From contig NZ_FWYB01000002.1 in the NCBI RefSeq assembly GCF_900176505.1, positions 583,237-647,236 on the forward strand: a DNA stretch of 64,000 nt. The letters are read 5' to 3'. Source of the DNA: Pedobacter nyackensis. GTDB lineage: Bacteria > Bacteroidota > Bacteroidia > Sphingobacteriales > Sphingobacteriaceae. The notes below the pieces were generated by a model. That model saw only the letters and a program-made list of their open reading frames with translations, was not told where the DNA came from and did no database searches. Shown here piece after piece: positions 27,570 through 36,479 of the stretch. How positions within the stretch are numbered: the first letter of the stretch is position 1; every line of letters starts with the position of its first letter. The translations under genes were made by a program, and so were the position numbers.

Positions 27570-27796
27570 ACTTTTATTTTTTTCGAAAATCAGAATATAA
27601 AAAACAGCAAATCTAAGAATTACGTGAACACGGTATTACACTACACGAATGAGACCCATTATTACGTCAACAATATTCTGGCATAAACAATAAAAAATAC
27701 TTTTAGAACACAAAATATTGAGGACTTTTCTCCAACCAAGCGAATGGAATTAAACCTACAATAGCATTATCAAAAAACAACTAAAAGTTGATTACA

Positions 27797-27835
27797 ACAA
27801 AAAAAGCGCATTGAAGTTAACCTCCAATGCGCTTT
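27797..27835 (-). terminator. Intrinsic terminator of the rimP-nusA-infB operon
   Basis: A perfect 11-bp stem AAAGCGCATTG/CAATGCGCTTT (27803-27813 with 27825-27835) ends in a run of seven T on the minus strand, 25 bases after the infB stop. Confidence 0.92.
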
Positions 27836-27890
27836 CCATTTAATTATATCTTAGAAGTTTTACAACTTCCTTTTCACTTCAACTTGTTCG
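27801..27890 (-). repeat. Direct repeat copy B: functional infB 3' end
   Basis: Counterpart of the repeat at 26757-26846. It includes the last ten infB codons, the stop at 27860-27862 and the terminator. The two copies are in the same orientation and bracket the truncated cytolysin-like gene. Confidence 0.9.
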
Positions 27891-30800
27891 TAAGCTTCAA
27901 CAATATCACCTACCTCAATGTTATTAAAGTTCTGGATGTTCAATCCGCACTCGTAACCTCTTGATACTTCTTTCACGTCATCTTTATAACGTTTCAATGA
28001 AGCCAGTTCACCAGTGTAAATAACTACCCCGTCTCTAACAATACGGATCTTGCTGTTACGTGTGATCGTACCATCCAACACCATACATCCGGCAATTGTA
28101 CCAACTTTCGTGATTTTAAAGGTATCTCTGATCTCAACGTTAGCAGTGATCTTCTCTTCAAACTCAGGAGCCAACATACCTTCCATCGCAGCTTTGATCT
28201 CGTTGATCGCATCATAGATGATAGAGTATAAACGGATATCAATCTGTTCAGCCTCGGCCAGTTTACGTGCACCTGTTGAAGGACGCACCTGGAAACCGAT
28301 GATGATCGCATCAGAAGCAGAAGCTAACAATACATCAGACTCTGAAATCTGACCTACCGCTTTACTAATGATATTGATTTGAATCTCTGGAGTAGACAGT
28401 TTCAGTAATGAATCTGATAACGCCTCGATCGAACCATCCACGTCACCTTTAACGATCAAATTAAGCTCTTTAAAGTTACCGATTGCCAAACGACGACCAA
28501 TCTCATCAAGCGTAATGTGTTTCTGTGTACGAAGACCTTGTTCGCGCATCAATTGTAAACGTTTGTTTGCAATCTCTCTCGCTTCAACTTCACTCTCCAG
28601 TGCATTGAATTTATCACCTGCAGTAGGCGCACCTTGCATACCCAATACCTGTACCGGTACTGATGGGCCTGCTTTATCTACTTTCTGACCACGTTCGTTA
28701 AATAACGCTTTAACTTTACCACTGTAGCTACCTGCAAGGATAGGATCACCTACCTTTAAAGTACCAGCCTGAACCAGTACAGTAGTAACAATACCACGTC
28801 CTTTATCCAATGTAGCCTCAATTACGCTACCTGTAGCACGTTTGTTAGGATTAGCTTTAAGGTCTAATAATTCAGCCTCTAATAAAACTTTCTCTAATAG
28901 TAAGTCAACATTTAAACCGCTCTTACCTGAAATCTCCTGCGACTGGAAGTTACCTCCCCAATCCTCAACCAGAATATTCATGGCTGCTAATTGTTCACGG
29001 ATCTTTTCAGTATTTGCACCCGGTTTATCAATTTTTGTGAAGGCAAATACCAATGGTACTCCTGCAGCCTGTGCGTGATTAATCGCCTCTTTTGTTTGAG
29101 GCATCACCGCATCATCCGCAGCAACAACGATAATTGCAATATCCGCAACCTTGGCACCACGAGCACGCATCGCCGTAAAGGCCTCGTGACCCGGTGTATC
29201 CAGGAAGGTAACTTGTTTACCAGTTGGTGTAGTTACCATATAAGCTCCAATGTGCTGGGTAATACCACCGGCCTCACCTGCTACCACATTCGCTTTACGG
29301 ATATAATCCAGCAATGATGTTTTACCGTGATCCACGTGACCCATAATGGTTACAACTGGTGCTCTTGGTAATAAATCTTCTTCTGTATCCTCTTCTTCAA
29401 TAACGATGTCACTTTCATCATCAGGTTTAACGAATTGAATTTCGTAACCAAACTCGTCAGCAACAATTGTTAAAGTTTCGGCATCCAAACGTTGGTTGAT
29501 GGAAACAAACATACCAAGACTCATACAAGTCGCGATAATTTTTGTAACCGGCTCATCCATCATCGTGGCCAATTCATTTGCGGTTACAAACTCCGTAACT
29601 TTAAGTACACGAGATTGTAATTCCTGCTCCATTGCCGCCTCATCAGCTGACAAAGCTACATCATCACGTTTCTGACGACGCAACTTGGCGCGTTGTGCAA
29701 ACTTACCAGACTTACCTGCTCCACTTAAACGTGCAAGTGTTGCTTTAATCTGATCTTGTATTTCTTTTTCCGTAGGCTCTTCTTTAGGTCCGGAAGGAGA
29801 TCCCGGTTTACTATTTCTAAAGTTAGGCCTGTTGGCTGTATTATTTGTATTGTTCCTGAAATCTGGTCTGTTGCTGAACGTAGGTGCAGGTTTTGGTACC
29901 CCAGGTTGTCCAGCTTGTGCTTGCTGACCCTGACCACCTCCTTGTTGTCCTTGTCCCTGGCCTTGCTGACCAGGATGTCCTCCAGGAGTTTTTTTGCGTT
30001 TACGCTTTCTTTTCGCATCAGCACTTTCTCCCGAAGAAGCTACAGGCTGTGATTTACGATCAGGAGTTACCGGTAAGGTAATCTTTCCAATAATGTTTGG
30101 ACCAGAAAGTTTTACCGAACGTGCTTTAATCACTTCAGTTTCTTCAGGTTTCTCAACTTTTGGCGGTTCAGGAGTTACTTTTGGGGCAACTACTGGCTCA
30201 GGAGCTTTAACCACAGGTGCCTCAACAACCGGTTTTGGTTGCTCCTCGGCTTTAGGTGTTTCCACAGGCTTAACAGGTTCTGGTTTTATTTCTGCAACAG
30301 GCTGTTCAACCGGCTTCTCTACTTCCTTAACCGGTTCAGGTGTTTTTTCTACAGGAGCAACAGGTACTACTACCGGAGCAACAGGCGTTTCAGCCTTAGG
30401 TTCCGGAGCTGGTGCTGGTGCCTCCTCTTTCTTAACAGGGCGTGTTTTTGCATTCAAATCATCAAGATTGATCTTACCTACTATTTTCACACCAGGTAAA
30501 GATCCTTCATCAGCTTTCTCTTCTACTTTCTCAGCAGGAGCCGCTTCTTCCTTAGGCTTCTCAGCCGGAGGAGTAAATGAGTTAAGGTTTTTAATTAAAA
30601 TTCCCTCGTTCTCAAATTCAACAGTTTTTCTAGGTGCTTCAGCAACTTTATCAGTTACTTCTGGCTCATCACGACGAATTTTACCAATAACAATCTGATT
30701 GGCTTCTTCTTTAACGATCTTATCGCCCTGAAACTCTTTCAACAATGCGTTATACATGTCGCGGGAGAGCTTAGTAGTGGGTTTATTCTCTACAGAAAAG

Positions 30801-30892
30801 CCTTTCTTTTCTAAAAACTCAACGGCCGTAGCAATACCTACGTTAAGTTCCTTAACTGCTTTAAATAAAATTATTGGTTTGTCGTCTGACAT
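27860..30892 (-). CDS. infB: Translation initiation factor IF-2
   Basis: GTPase that brings initiator tRNA to the small ribosomal subunit. Order: IF2_N-type start (VKELNVGIATAVEFLEKKGF); a long Pro/Ala/Glu/Lys-rich linker (about residues 100-390) with a Gln/Gly-rich patch; a second IF2_N-like domain (VTEFVTANELATMMDEPVTK); then G domain with GHVDHGKTS (about 517), DTPGHEAF and TKID, and the two beta-barrel/C-terminal domains. At 1010 residues it is on the long side because of the linker. Last gene of the rimP-nusA-infB operon. The 3' end is duplicated about 1 kb away. Confidence 0.98.
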   Translation of the reverse strand: MSDDKPIILFKAVKELNVGIATAVEFLEKKGFSVENKPTTKLSRDMYNALLKEFQGDKIVKEEANQIVIGKIRRDEPEVTDKVAEAPRKTVEFENEGILIKNLNSFTPPAEKPKEEAAPAEKVEEKADEGSLPGVKIVGKINLDDLNAKTRPVKKEEAPAPAPEPKAETPVAPVVVPVAPVEKTPEPVKEVEKPVEQPVAEIKPEPVKPVETPKAEEQPKPVVEAPVVKAPEPVVAPKVTPEPPKVEKPEETEVIKARSVKLSGPNIIGKITLPVTPDRKSQPVASSGESADAKRKRKRKKTPGGHPGQQGQGQGQQGGGQGQQAQAGQPGVPKPAPTFSNRPDFRNNTNNTANRPNFRNSKPGSPSGPKEEPTEKEIQDQIKATLARLSGAGKSGKFAQRAKLRRQKRDDVALSADEAAMEQELQSRVLKVTEFVTANELATMMDEPVTKIIATCMSLGMFVSINQRLDAETLTIVADEFGYEIQFVKPDDESDIVIEEEDTEEDLLPRAPVVTIMGHVDHGKTSLLDYIRKANVVAGEAGGITQHIGAYMVTTPTGKQVTFLDTPGHEAFTAMRARGAKVADIAIIVVAADDAVMPQTKEAINHAQAAGVPLVFAFTKIDKPGANTEKIREQLAAMNILVEDWGGNFQSQEISGKSGLNVDLLLEKVLLEAELLDLKANPNKRATGSVIEATLDKGRGIVTTVLVQAGTLKVGDPILAGSYSGKVKALFNERGQKVDKAGPSVPVQVLGMQGAPTAGDKFNALESEVEAREIANKRLQLMREQGLRTQKHITLDEIGRRLAIGNFKELNLIVKGDVDGSIEALSDSLLKLSTPEIQINIISKAVGQISESDVLLASASDAIIIGFQVRPSTGARKLAEAEQIDIRLYSIIYDAINEIKAAMEGMLAPEFEEKITANVEIRDTFKITKVGTIAGCMVLDGTITRNSKIRIVRDGVVIYTGELASLKRYKDDVKEVSRGYECGLNIQNFNNIEVGDIVEAYEQVEVKRKL

Positions 30893-31008
30893 TGATATCC
30901 TATTTTTTCTTTAATTCTTATACAAAAGTAACGTTTATTCTTGTTTATTTCATGTGTAGGCAATTAGTTTTTAATTACTACATAATTTGTTAAACATCAT
31001 CGCCAACG

Positions 31009-32244
31009 TTATTCAAACTCTGATTTTAAAATGCTCATCACTTCTTTGATGGTCTCTTCTTCTAAATCGGTACGTTTCACCAACTCATCAACAGACAGTG
31101 CTAACACACTCTTAGCTGTATCACAACCAATAGTTTTCAGCTCATCAATGATCCAGCTATCGATTTCATCCGAGAATTCTTCAATATCCACATCCTCATC
31201 TTCTTCACCTGCTTCACGGTACACATCGATCTCATAACCAGTTAATTTACCAGCCAATTTAATGTTATGTCCACCACGACCAATTGCCAGAGAAACCTGA
31301 TCAGGCTTCAAATAAACTGAAGCATGTTTAGTCTCATCATCCAACTTAATAGAAGTGATTTTTGCCGGGCTCAATGCCCTTGTAATATATAGTGAGATAT
31401 TGTTTGTAAAGTTAATTACATCAATATTCTCGTTTTTAAGCTCTCTAACGATACCATGGATACGTGAACCTTTCATGCCGACACAAGCTCCTACCGGATC
31501 AATCCTGTCATCGTAAGACTCAACAGCAACCTTAGCACGCTCTCCTGGTTCACGAACGATTTTCTTGATGGTAATTAAACCGTCGAAAATCTCAGGCACC
31601 TCAATTTCGAACAAACGCTGTAAAAACTCAGGAGCAATCCTCGAAATGATGATTTTTGGTGTAGCATTTACCATATCAACTTTCAAGATTACCGCACGAA
31701 CAGCATCTCCCTTTTTGAAATAATCAGCGGGGATTTGTTCTGTTTTAGGCATCATTAGCTCGTTACCTTCATCATCAAGTACCAAAGTTTCTTTTTTCCA
31801 AACCTGGTAAACTTCACCGGTAACAATCTCGCCAACTCTGTCTTTATATTTTTTGAAGATCTCGTCTTTCTCTAATTCCAATACTTTAGAAACCAATGTC
31901 TGACGGGCAGCTAAAATAGCCCTACGACCAAAGCTTTCCAAAGTGATCTGCTCAATGTAGTCGTCGCCAACTTCCATATCAGGATCTAATTGCTTCACCT
32001 CAGCCAATTCAATTTCCAGATCATCATCCTCAGAAAAGCCATCTTCCATAACTTTTCTGGTACGCCAGATCTCTAAATCTCCGTTGTCCGGGTTAACAAT
32101 TACGTCGCAATTCTCATCCGTACCATACTTTTTACGCAGCATACTGCGAAATACCTCTTCCAGCACACTAATCACTGTAGGACGGTCGATGTTCTTGAAG
32201 TCTTTAAACTCTTGAAATGAATCGATTAAATTAATATTGCTCAT
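31009..32244 (-). CDS. nusA: Transcription termination/antitermination factor NusA
   Basis: RNA polymerase-binding factor for pausing, termination and antitermination. The order is the N-terminal polymerase-binding domain (about 1-130), S1 domain (about 135-205, GEIVTGEVYQVWKKE), and two KH domains (DPVGACVGMKGSRIHGIVRE and LAIGRGGHNIKLAGKLTGYE), followed by a short acidic tail with a single helical domain. At 411 residues it lacks the second acidic repeat found in E. coli NusA (495), which is usual outside Proteobacteria. It starts 2 bases after the rimP stop. Confidence 0.97.
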   Translation of the reverse strand: MSNINLIDSFQEFKDFKNIDRPTVISVLEEVFRSMLRKKYGTDENCDVIVNPDNGDLEIWRTRKVMEDGFSEDDDLEIELAEVKQLDPDMEVGDDYIEQITLESFGRRAILAARQTLVSKVLELEKDEIFKKYKDRVGEIVTGEVYQVWKKETLVLDDEGNELMMPKTEQIPADYFKKGDAVRAVILKVDMVNATPKIIISRIAPEFLQRLFEIEVPEIFDGLITIKKIVREPGERAKVAVESYDDRIDPVGACVGMKGSRIHGIVRELKNENIDVINFTNNISLYITRALSPAKITSIKLDDETKHASVYLKPDQVSLAIGRGGHNIKLAGKLTGYEIDVYREAGEEDEDVDIEEFSDEIDSWIIDELKTIGCDTAKSVLALSVDELVKRTDLEEETIKEVMSILKSEFE

Positions 32245-32246
32245 TT

Positions 32247-32711
32247 TTATTTAAATGAAATTAAAACCTTTGTTTCTGTTATATCATTAAAAGCTATACT
32301 GGTTTCAACCAGTTGAACCTTTTTACCTTTTTCTTTAACCTTTGCTTCTATGGTTATGCTGTTTTCATCAGCACTTAACAACTTACCCTCTTTCACTTCA
32401 CCACCGGTCAGTTTCACACTCAGCTCACGTCCAATATTTTTTACATATTGTCTTTTCAGCCTTAAGGGTTCACCAACACCGGGAGAAGAAACTTCCAGAT
32501 TATAGGCCTTTTCAATGGTGTTCTCTTCTTCCAAATGAAAACCTACATGCCTGCTGATAGCTGCGCAATCCTGAATACTGATTCCCTCATCGCCATCAAC
32601 ATGAATGATAAGCTTATTGTTTGGCAGCATTTTCACCTCAACTAAAAACAACTCCGGCCTATCCGAAATCTTCTCTTCAACTAATTCTGTTACTCTTTTT
32701 TCTACTTGCAT
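32247..32711 (-). CDS. rimP: Ribosome maturation factor RimP
   Basis: Assembly factor for the 30S subunit. Two small alpha/beta domains are seen: DEGISIQDCAAISRHVGFHLEE and YNLEVSSPGVGEPLRLKRQY, the latter being the conserved V.SPG..RPL-type motif with variations. 154 residues from ATG 32711; two more codons (TTG GTT) are open upstream but the ATG is natural. First gene of the rimP-nusA-infB operon, with a promoter about 60 bases upstream. Confidence 0.94.
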   Translation of the reverse strand: MQVEKRVTELVEEKISDRPELFLVEVKMLPNNKLIIHVDGDEGISIQDCAAISRHVGFHLEEENTIEKAYNLEVSSPGVGEPLRLKRQYVKNIGRELSVKLTGGEVKEGKLLSADENSITIEAKVKEKGKKVQLVETSIAFNDITETKVLISFK

Positions 32712-32772
32712 AACCAATTTGCCAATAATAGAAAAGAGGGGACTTCTGCCCCCTCTTACCTCTATTACAGCG

Positions 32773-32780
32773 CAAAGGTA
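32773..32780 (-). promoter_or_regulatory. Predicted promoter of rimP-nusA-infB
   Basis: The minus strand reads TACCTTTG, an exact TAnnTTTG. The nearest TTG upstream is 25 bases away, a little far. Transcription would start near 32766, about 55 bases before rimP. Confidence 0.6.
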
Positions 32781-32871
32781 TGAAAAATATTTATAAATTA
32801 AAAATCAAGTAAATAGACCCAACGAGTTTACTTACATCCCCATCTTACTTTTGTCTAAGATCCACTTTTTT

Positions 32872-32915
32872 ATCAAAGGTCCTAAACAGGTATATCAAAG
32901 GGTATTCAAAGGACT
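32872..32915. repeat. Four tandem 11-bp units with a TCAAAGG core
   Basis: Units start at 32872 (ATCAAAGGTCC), 32883 (TAAACAGGTAT, degenerate), 32894 (ATCAAAGGGTA) and 32905 (TTCAAAGGACT). The heptamer core repeats at one-helical-turn spacing, upstream of the rimP promoter. No gene is found in the 295 bases around it (32712-33006). Confidence 0.55.
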
Positions 32916-33006
32916 ACCCCCCCTATGAACCTCCTTCAATCAACCTTTAAACTACCTTTTTTCCTCCTTTGGTACTGGGAGGCTAGTCGAAGAGATTACG
33001 CATTAC

Positions 33007-33441
33007 TTACCTTGTCAGTACTTGTTGAATTGGCCTTACCTCCGGCTTCAGTTTGCCACTGACCAGATCTTTCGCATCGCCAAAGCGAGCATTCAGATAG
33101 GTGATAACGAGGTAATCCCTCCCTTTAACAAAAGGCTGTGCCGGAATAAAAACCAGATTACTGTCTGTAACTAGAACCCTCCCTGGTACAGGAAGCTCCT
33201 TTAAGGTTGAATCCCGCTCTGAAGGAGTTTGAAGAACAGAGATCAAACTGTTCAACGTTGAATCCCCGGCAGATGCGCTTTGCAGCTGCAACAAACCCAC
33301 GGGATCGATGCCATTAAATGCAATCGAAGTGCTATCTGCAGAAAAAGTAATTAAAAGTGGCTTATTATTTGCAGATGAACAAGCGAACAAAAAAACGACA
33401 CCAAAGAAGGCGGAAAACTGCTGAAGAAACCCTTTAACCAT
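33007..33441 (-). CDS. Predicted small lipoprotein, unknown function
   Basis: A lipoprotein signal ends in VFLFACSS (Cys21). The mature part of about 120 residues has short hydrophobic beta-like stretches (LLITFSADSTSIAF, GRVLVTDSNLVFIPAQPF, RDYLVITYLNARFG) resembling an Ig-like beta-sandwich, but no recognised motif. It is divergent from the membrane protein gene at 33460, only 18 bases apart, so promoters must overlap the coding ends or lie within them. Confidence 0.65.
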   Translation of the reverse strand: MVKGFLQQFSAFFGVVFLFACSSANNKPLLITFSADSTSIAFNGIDPVGLLQLQSASAGDSTLNSLISVLQTPSERDSTLKELPVPGRVLVTDSNLVFIPAQPFVKGRDYLVITYLNARFGDAKDLVSGKLKPEVRPIQQVLTR

Positions 33442-33459
33442 TCCACTAAATTAAACATT

Positions 33460-33810
33460 ATGAAGCTTATCGTAGAAATTTTATTAACAGGACTAGCCGT
33501 ATTTATAGGCGCACGCTACCTGGTACCGGGCGTTACAGTCGACGGTTTTGGAACCGCTGTTGTAGCAGCCATCCTAATTGCACTCGCCAATGCTACAATC
33601 GGACTTATCCTACGTGTACTAACATTCCCTATCAACTTTTTAACCCTCGGACTCGTTTCTTTTATCATTACCGTGATGATGATTTTACTAGTTGACAATA
33701 TGATGATCGGATTCAATACATCAGGCTTTTGGGCAGCAGCAATATTGGCTATTGTAGTTGCATTGATCAAAGCCGTATTTGGCGCTATTGGCGGAACAGA
33801 AAAAGATTAA
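33460..33810 (+). CDS. Four-helix membrane protein of the phage_holin_4_2 family (PF04020-like)
   Basis: Integral membrane protein of 116 residues with four hydrophobic helices. The pattern LVPGVTVDGFGTAVVAAILIA..N and LTFPINFLTLGLVSFIITVMM, with LP/FP-N-xxTLG, is the hallmark of this family. The holin name is historical: these are widespread chromosomal proteins of unknown role, and nothing phage-like surrounds this gene. Confidence 0.85.
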   Translation: MKLIVEILLTGLAVFIGARYLVPGVTVDGFGTAVVAAILIALANATIGLILRVLTFPINFLTLGLVSFIITVMMILLVDNMMIGFNTSGFWAAAILAIVVALIKAVFGAIGGTEKD

Positions 33811-33828
33811 AAAGAAACTACCAGAAAT

Positions 33829-33866
33829 AAAAACGGGTGTCCAGATCAAACTGAACACCCGTTTTT
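33829..33866. terminator. Bidirectional intrinsic terminator
   Basis: AAAAACGGGTGT (33829-33840) pairs with its exact complement at 33855-33866; the stem extends inward with one mismatch to a six-base loop. It lies between the convergent membrane-protein and acyl-CoA dehydrogenase genes. Confidence 0.9.
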
Positions 33867-33884
33867 AATATACGATCCTATCAC

Positions 33885-35024
33885 TTATCTGATGATCTCT
33901 CTTGAAATTACCATCTTTTGGATTTCCGAAGTTCCTTCATAGATCTGGGTAATCTTTGCATCACGCATTAATCGTTCAACGTGGTATTCTTTTACGAACC
34001 CATATCCACCATGAATCTGCACAGCCTCAACAGTCACATCCATCGCTACTTTAGAAGCATATAATTTCGCCATTGAACCTGCCAATGTATAAGGCTGTCC
34101 CTGATCTTTTAACCATGCAGCTTTATAAACCAACATCCGTGCAGCCTCAATTTGCGTAGCCATATCGGCCAGTTTAAAAGCTATAGCCTGATGTTCTGCA
34201 ATTGGCTTACCGAATGATTTACGTTGCTTAGCATACTCAAGTGCTAATTCGTATGCTCCGGCAGCAATACCCAATGCCTGAGCAGCAATACCAATCCGTC
34301 CGCCTTCAAGTGTTTTCATGGCAAACTTAAAACCAAAGCCATCTTCACCAATGCGGTTCTCCTTTGGAACTTTAACATCATTAAACATCAAAGAGTGTGT
34401 ATCAGAACCACGGATACCCATTTTGTTCTCTTTCGGCCCTACTGTAAAACCTTCCATCCCCTTTTCAACAATAAAAGCATTGATACCTTTATGCTTTAAA
34501 GATTTATCGGTCTGTGCAATAACAAGATAAGTAGAAGCTGTATTCCCGTTGGTAATCCAGTTTTTAGTGCCATTTAACAGGTAATAGTCGCCCATATCTT
34601 CCGCAGTTGTTTGCTGCGAAGTAGCATCAGAACCAGCTTCAGGCTCCGATAAACAGAAGGCCCCGATCTTTTCACCGGCAGCCAAAGGCTTTAAATATTT
34701 TTCTTTTTGAAATTCTGAACCAAACAGTTCCAGTCCGTAGCAGACCAAAGAGTTATTTACAGAAACAACTACAGAAGCTGAAGCATCTATTTTAGATAAT
34801 TCTTCCATAACCAAAACATAAGACAAAGCATCAAGACCGCTGCCATTATATTTTTCCGACACCATCATACCCAGAAAGCCCAGCTCGCCCAGTTTTTTCA
34901 CCTGCTCAGCAGGAAATTTCTGATGCTCATCTCTTTCGATAACTCCAGGTTTTAATTCAGTCTGCGCGAAATCTCTTGCAGCCTGCTGGATCATCAATTG
35001 TTCTTCACTTAATTGAAATAGCAT
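33885..35024 (-). CDS. Acyl-CoA dehydrogenase
   Basis: FAD-dependent alpha,beta-dehydrogenation of an acyl-CoA with electron transfer to ETF. Signatures: GAFCLSEPEAGSDA (about residue 125), WITNG (about 160), and the C-terminal QIHGGYGFVKEYHVERLMRD with YEGTSEIQKMVISR. The catalytic Glu is expected in YEGTSEIQ, as in short/branched-chain and butyryl-CoA dehydrogenases. 379 residues is full length. Chain-length preference cannot be assigned. No other beta-oxidation gene is adjacent; panD lies upstream on the same strand. Confidence 0.95.
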   Translation of the reverse strand: MLFQLSEEQLMIQQAARDFAQTELKPGVIERDEHQKFPAEQVKKLGELGFLGMMVSEKYNGSGLDALSYVLVMEELSKIDASASVVVSVNNSLVCYGLELFGSEFQKEKYLKPLAAGEKIGAFCLSEPEAGSDATSQQTTAEDMGDYYLLNGTKNWITNGNTASTYLVIAQTDKSLKHKGINAFIVEKGMEGFTVGPKENKMGIRGSDTHSLMFNDVKVPKENRIGEDGFGFKFAMKTLEGGRIGIAAQALGIAAGAYELALEYAKQRKSFGKPIAEHQAIAFKLADMATQIEAARMLVYKAAWLKDQGQPYTLAGSMAKLYASKVAMDVTVEAVQIHGGYGFVKEYHVERLMRDAKITQIYEGTSEIQKMVISREIIR

Positions 35025-35099
35025 AATAATATTATATAATAATAAGTTACGCCAAATTTATATATTCTCAATCAGATTACTATGGCTGCATAGCATTTT

Positions 35100-35450
35100 T
35101 TATTTCAGCAGGCGATTGTTATCATCAGGGAATACTAATATTGGATGGTATTTCTTAGCATCTTCTATAGGCAGCGATCCGTAAGACATAATAATCAGGA
35201 TGTCGCCAACCTGTACTTTTCTTGCAGTCGCACCATTTAAACAAACAGTTCCGCTACCACGTGGACCTTTGATCACATACGTTTCAAACCGCTCGCCGTT
35301 GTTGTTGTTTACAATCTGTACTTTTTCATTTGCAATGATATGAGCAGCATCCATCAGATCTTCATCAATGGTAATGCTACCAACATAGTGCAATTCAGCC
35401 TGTGTTACTTTAACACGGTGTATTTTCGATTTTAATATCTCGATAATCAT
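35100..35450 (-). CDS. panD: Aspartate 1-decarboxylase
   Basis: Pyruvoyl-dependent enzyme that makes beta-alanine for pantothenate. The self-cleavage site Gly-Ser is in [10 protein letters not shown] (residues 24-25), after [14 protein letters not shown]; the C-terminal core [19 protein letters not shown] is conserved. 116 residues is normal. It follows panC by 43 bases on the same strand, so the two pantothenate steps are made together. Confidence 0.96.
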   Translation of the reverse strand: MIIEILKSKIHRVKVTQAELHYVGSITIDEDLMDAAHIIANEKVQIVNNNNGERFETYVIKGPRGSGTVCLNGATARKVQVGDILIIMSYGSLPIEDAKKYHPILVFPDDNNRLLK

Positions 35451-35493
35451 GCTACAAAGTTAGCTAATTTTATGGATGGGAGGTTTTCTATTC

Positions 35494-36333
35494 TTAATTC
35501 AGTATCATATTATCTATGAGACGGGTCTCACCAACCTTTGCGGCAACAAGAGCCACGATATCATGATGATCTTTATCTTCTTCCGGCAACAAGGTTTCTC
35601 CGTTGGCAATAGTAAAATAATCAAGTTCTACCCCAGGAGTTTCATTGATCAGCTTCTTCGCCGCCTCTAAAAGCATAGGAATGGTTTGGTTTGCAAAATT
35701 ATCCTTTACATAAGCCAACGCCCTACTTAATATAAGCGCATTTTCTCTGTCTGCCACCGATAAATGAATGTTTCTTGAGCTCATCGCCAGACCATCATCT
35801 TCTCTTATGATCGGACAGGAAACAATCTGAATCGGCATATTAAAGCAGGCGACCATATTCTTAATCATCAGCACCTGCTGAAAATCCTTCTGGCCAAAGA
35901 AAGCAACATCTGGACTTACGGCATCAAACAGCTTTTTTACGATCTGGGTTACGCCTTGATAATGTCCTTTTCTAAATTCTCCTTCTAAAAGAAACTCAGC
36001 CGGACCAAGATCAATGTGCCATTCCTCTGGTTCAGGGTACATTTCTGTAACGGATGGCATAAACACAACATTACAACCTGCCTCCTGAAGCATTTTCATA
36101 TCATGTTCCAATGGCCGTGGGTATTTTTCCAGATCCTTAGGGTCGGTAAACTGAGTAGGATTTACAAAAATGCTGCAAACTACTACATCAGCATGTTGCT
36201 GCGCTATTTTTATGAGCGACACGTGTCCTTTATGCAAAGCACCCATTGTAGGTACCAAGGCAATTTTCTGTTGAACCAACTTAATTGGCTCAAGCAGCGA
36301 CTTTAATGCCGCTATGGTGTTTATTACTTTCAA
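35494..36333 (-). CDS. panC: Pantothenate synthetase, probable TTG start
   Basis: Ligase joining pantoate and beta-alanine with ATP. Motifs: VPTMGALHKGH (HxGH nucleotide site), FVNPTQF, FFGQKDFQQ and the KMSKS-like LAMSSRN. There is no in-frame ATG before the HxGH region, and an in-frame TAA lies at 36367-36369. The family normally starts MKVI..., which matches the TTG codon at 36333 (LKVINTI), preceded by AAAGG five bases upstream. A TTG at 36360 is also in frame but overlaps the predicted -7 element. Length from 36333 is 279 residues, usual for PanC. Confidence 0.94.
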   Translation of the reverse strand: MKVINTIAALKSLLEPIKLVQQKIALVPTMGALHKGHVSLIKIAQQHADVVVCSIFVNPTQFTDPKDLEKYPRPLEHDMKMLQEAGCNVVFMPSVTEMYPEPEEWHIDLGPAEFLLEGEFRKGHYQGVTQIVKKLFDAVSPDVAFFGQKDFQQVLMIKNMVACFNMPIQIVSCPIIREDDGLAMSSRNIHLSVADRENALILSRALAYVKDNFANQTIPMLLEAAKKLINETPGVELDYFTIANGETLLPEEDKDHHDIVALVAAKVGETRLIDNMILN

Positions 36334-36357
36334 ACCAGCCTTTAAAATTTCAAGGGG

Positions 36358-36388
36358 CAAAGTTGGTTATTTATACATTCCCAACAAA
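36358..36388 (-). promoter_or_regulatory. Predicted panC-panD promoter
   Basis: Minus strand: TTTG (36385-36388), 19-base spacer, CAACTTTG (36358-36365, one mismatch to TAnnTTTG). The predicted start near 36351 leaves about 18 bases before the TTG codon at 36333. Confidence 0.5.
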
Positions 36389-36405
36389 ACATCTTGCGCA
36401 TTATC

Positions 36406-36436
36406 TTGATAAATGTTATTATTTTGCTTACCTTTG
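36406..36436 (+). promoter_or_regulatory. Predicted promoter of the starch-synthase-like gene
   Basis: TTG at 36406-36408, exactly 20 bases, then TACCTTTG at 36429-36436. Same elements and spacing as the promoter at 53459. Start near 36443, leader about 37 bases. Confidence 0.75.
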
Positions 36437-36479
36437 CCCCTTGATAATCTTTTCTTTAACATAAATTTTTATTTAGAAT

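Noticed and set aside
26757..27890. CRISPR or transposon explanation for the direct repeats
   Set aside because: Only two copies, about 1 kb apart, containing coding sequence of infB; no transposase, no terminal inverted repeats, no spacers.
29994..30698. 234-codon open frame on the plus strand inside infB
   Set aside because: It is the antisense of the Pro/Ala/Glu-rich linker; the product is a Ser/Gly/Thr-rich low-complexity chain mirroring that composition.
33460..33810. Possible prophage because of the holin-family name
   Set aside because: The PF04020-type protein is a common chromosomal membrane protein; no phage gene is nearby.
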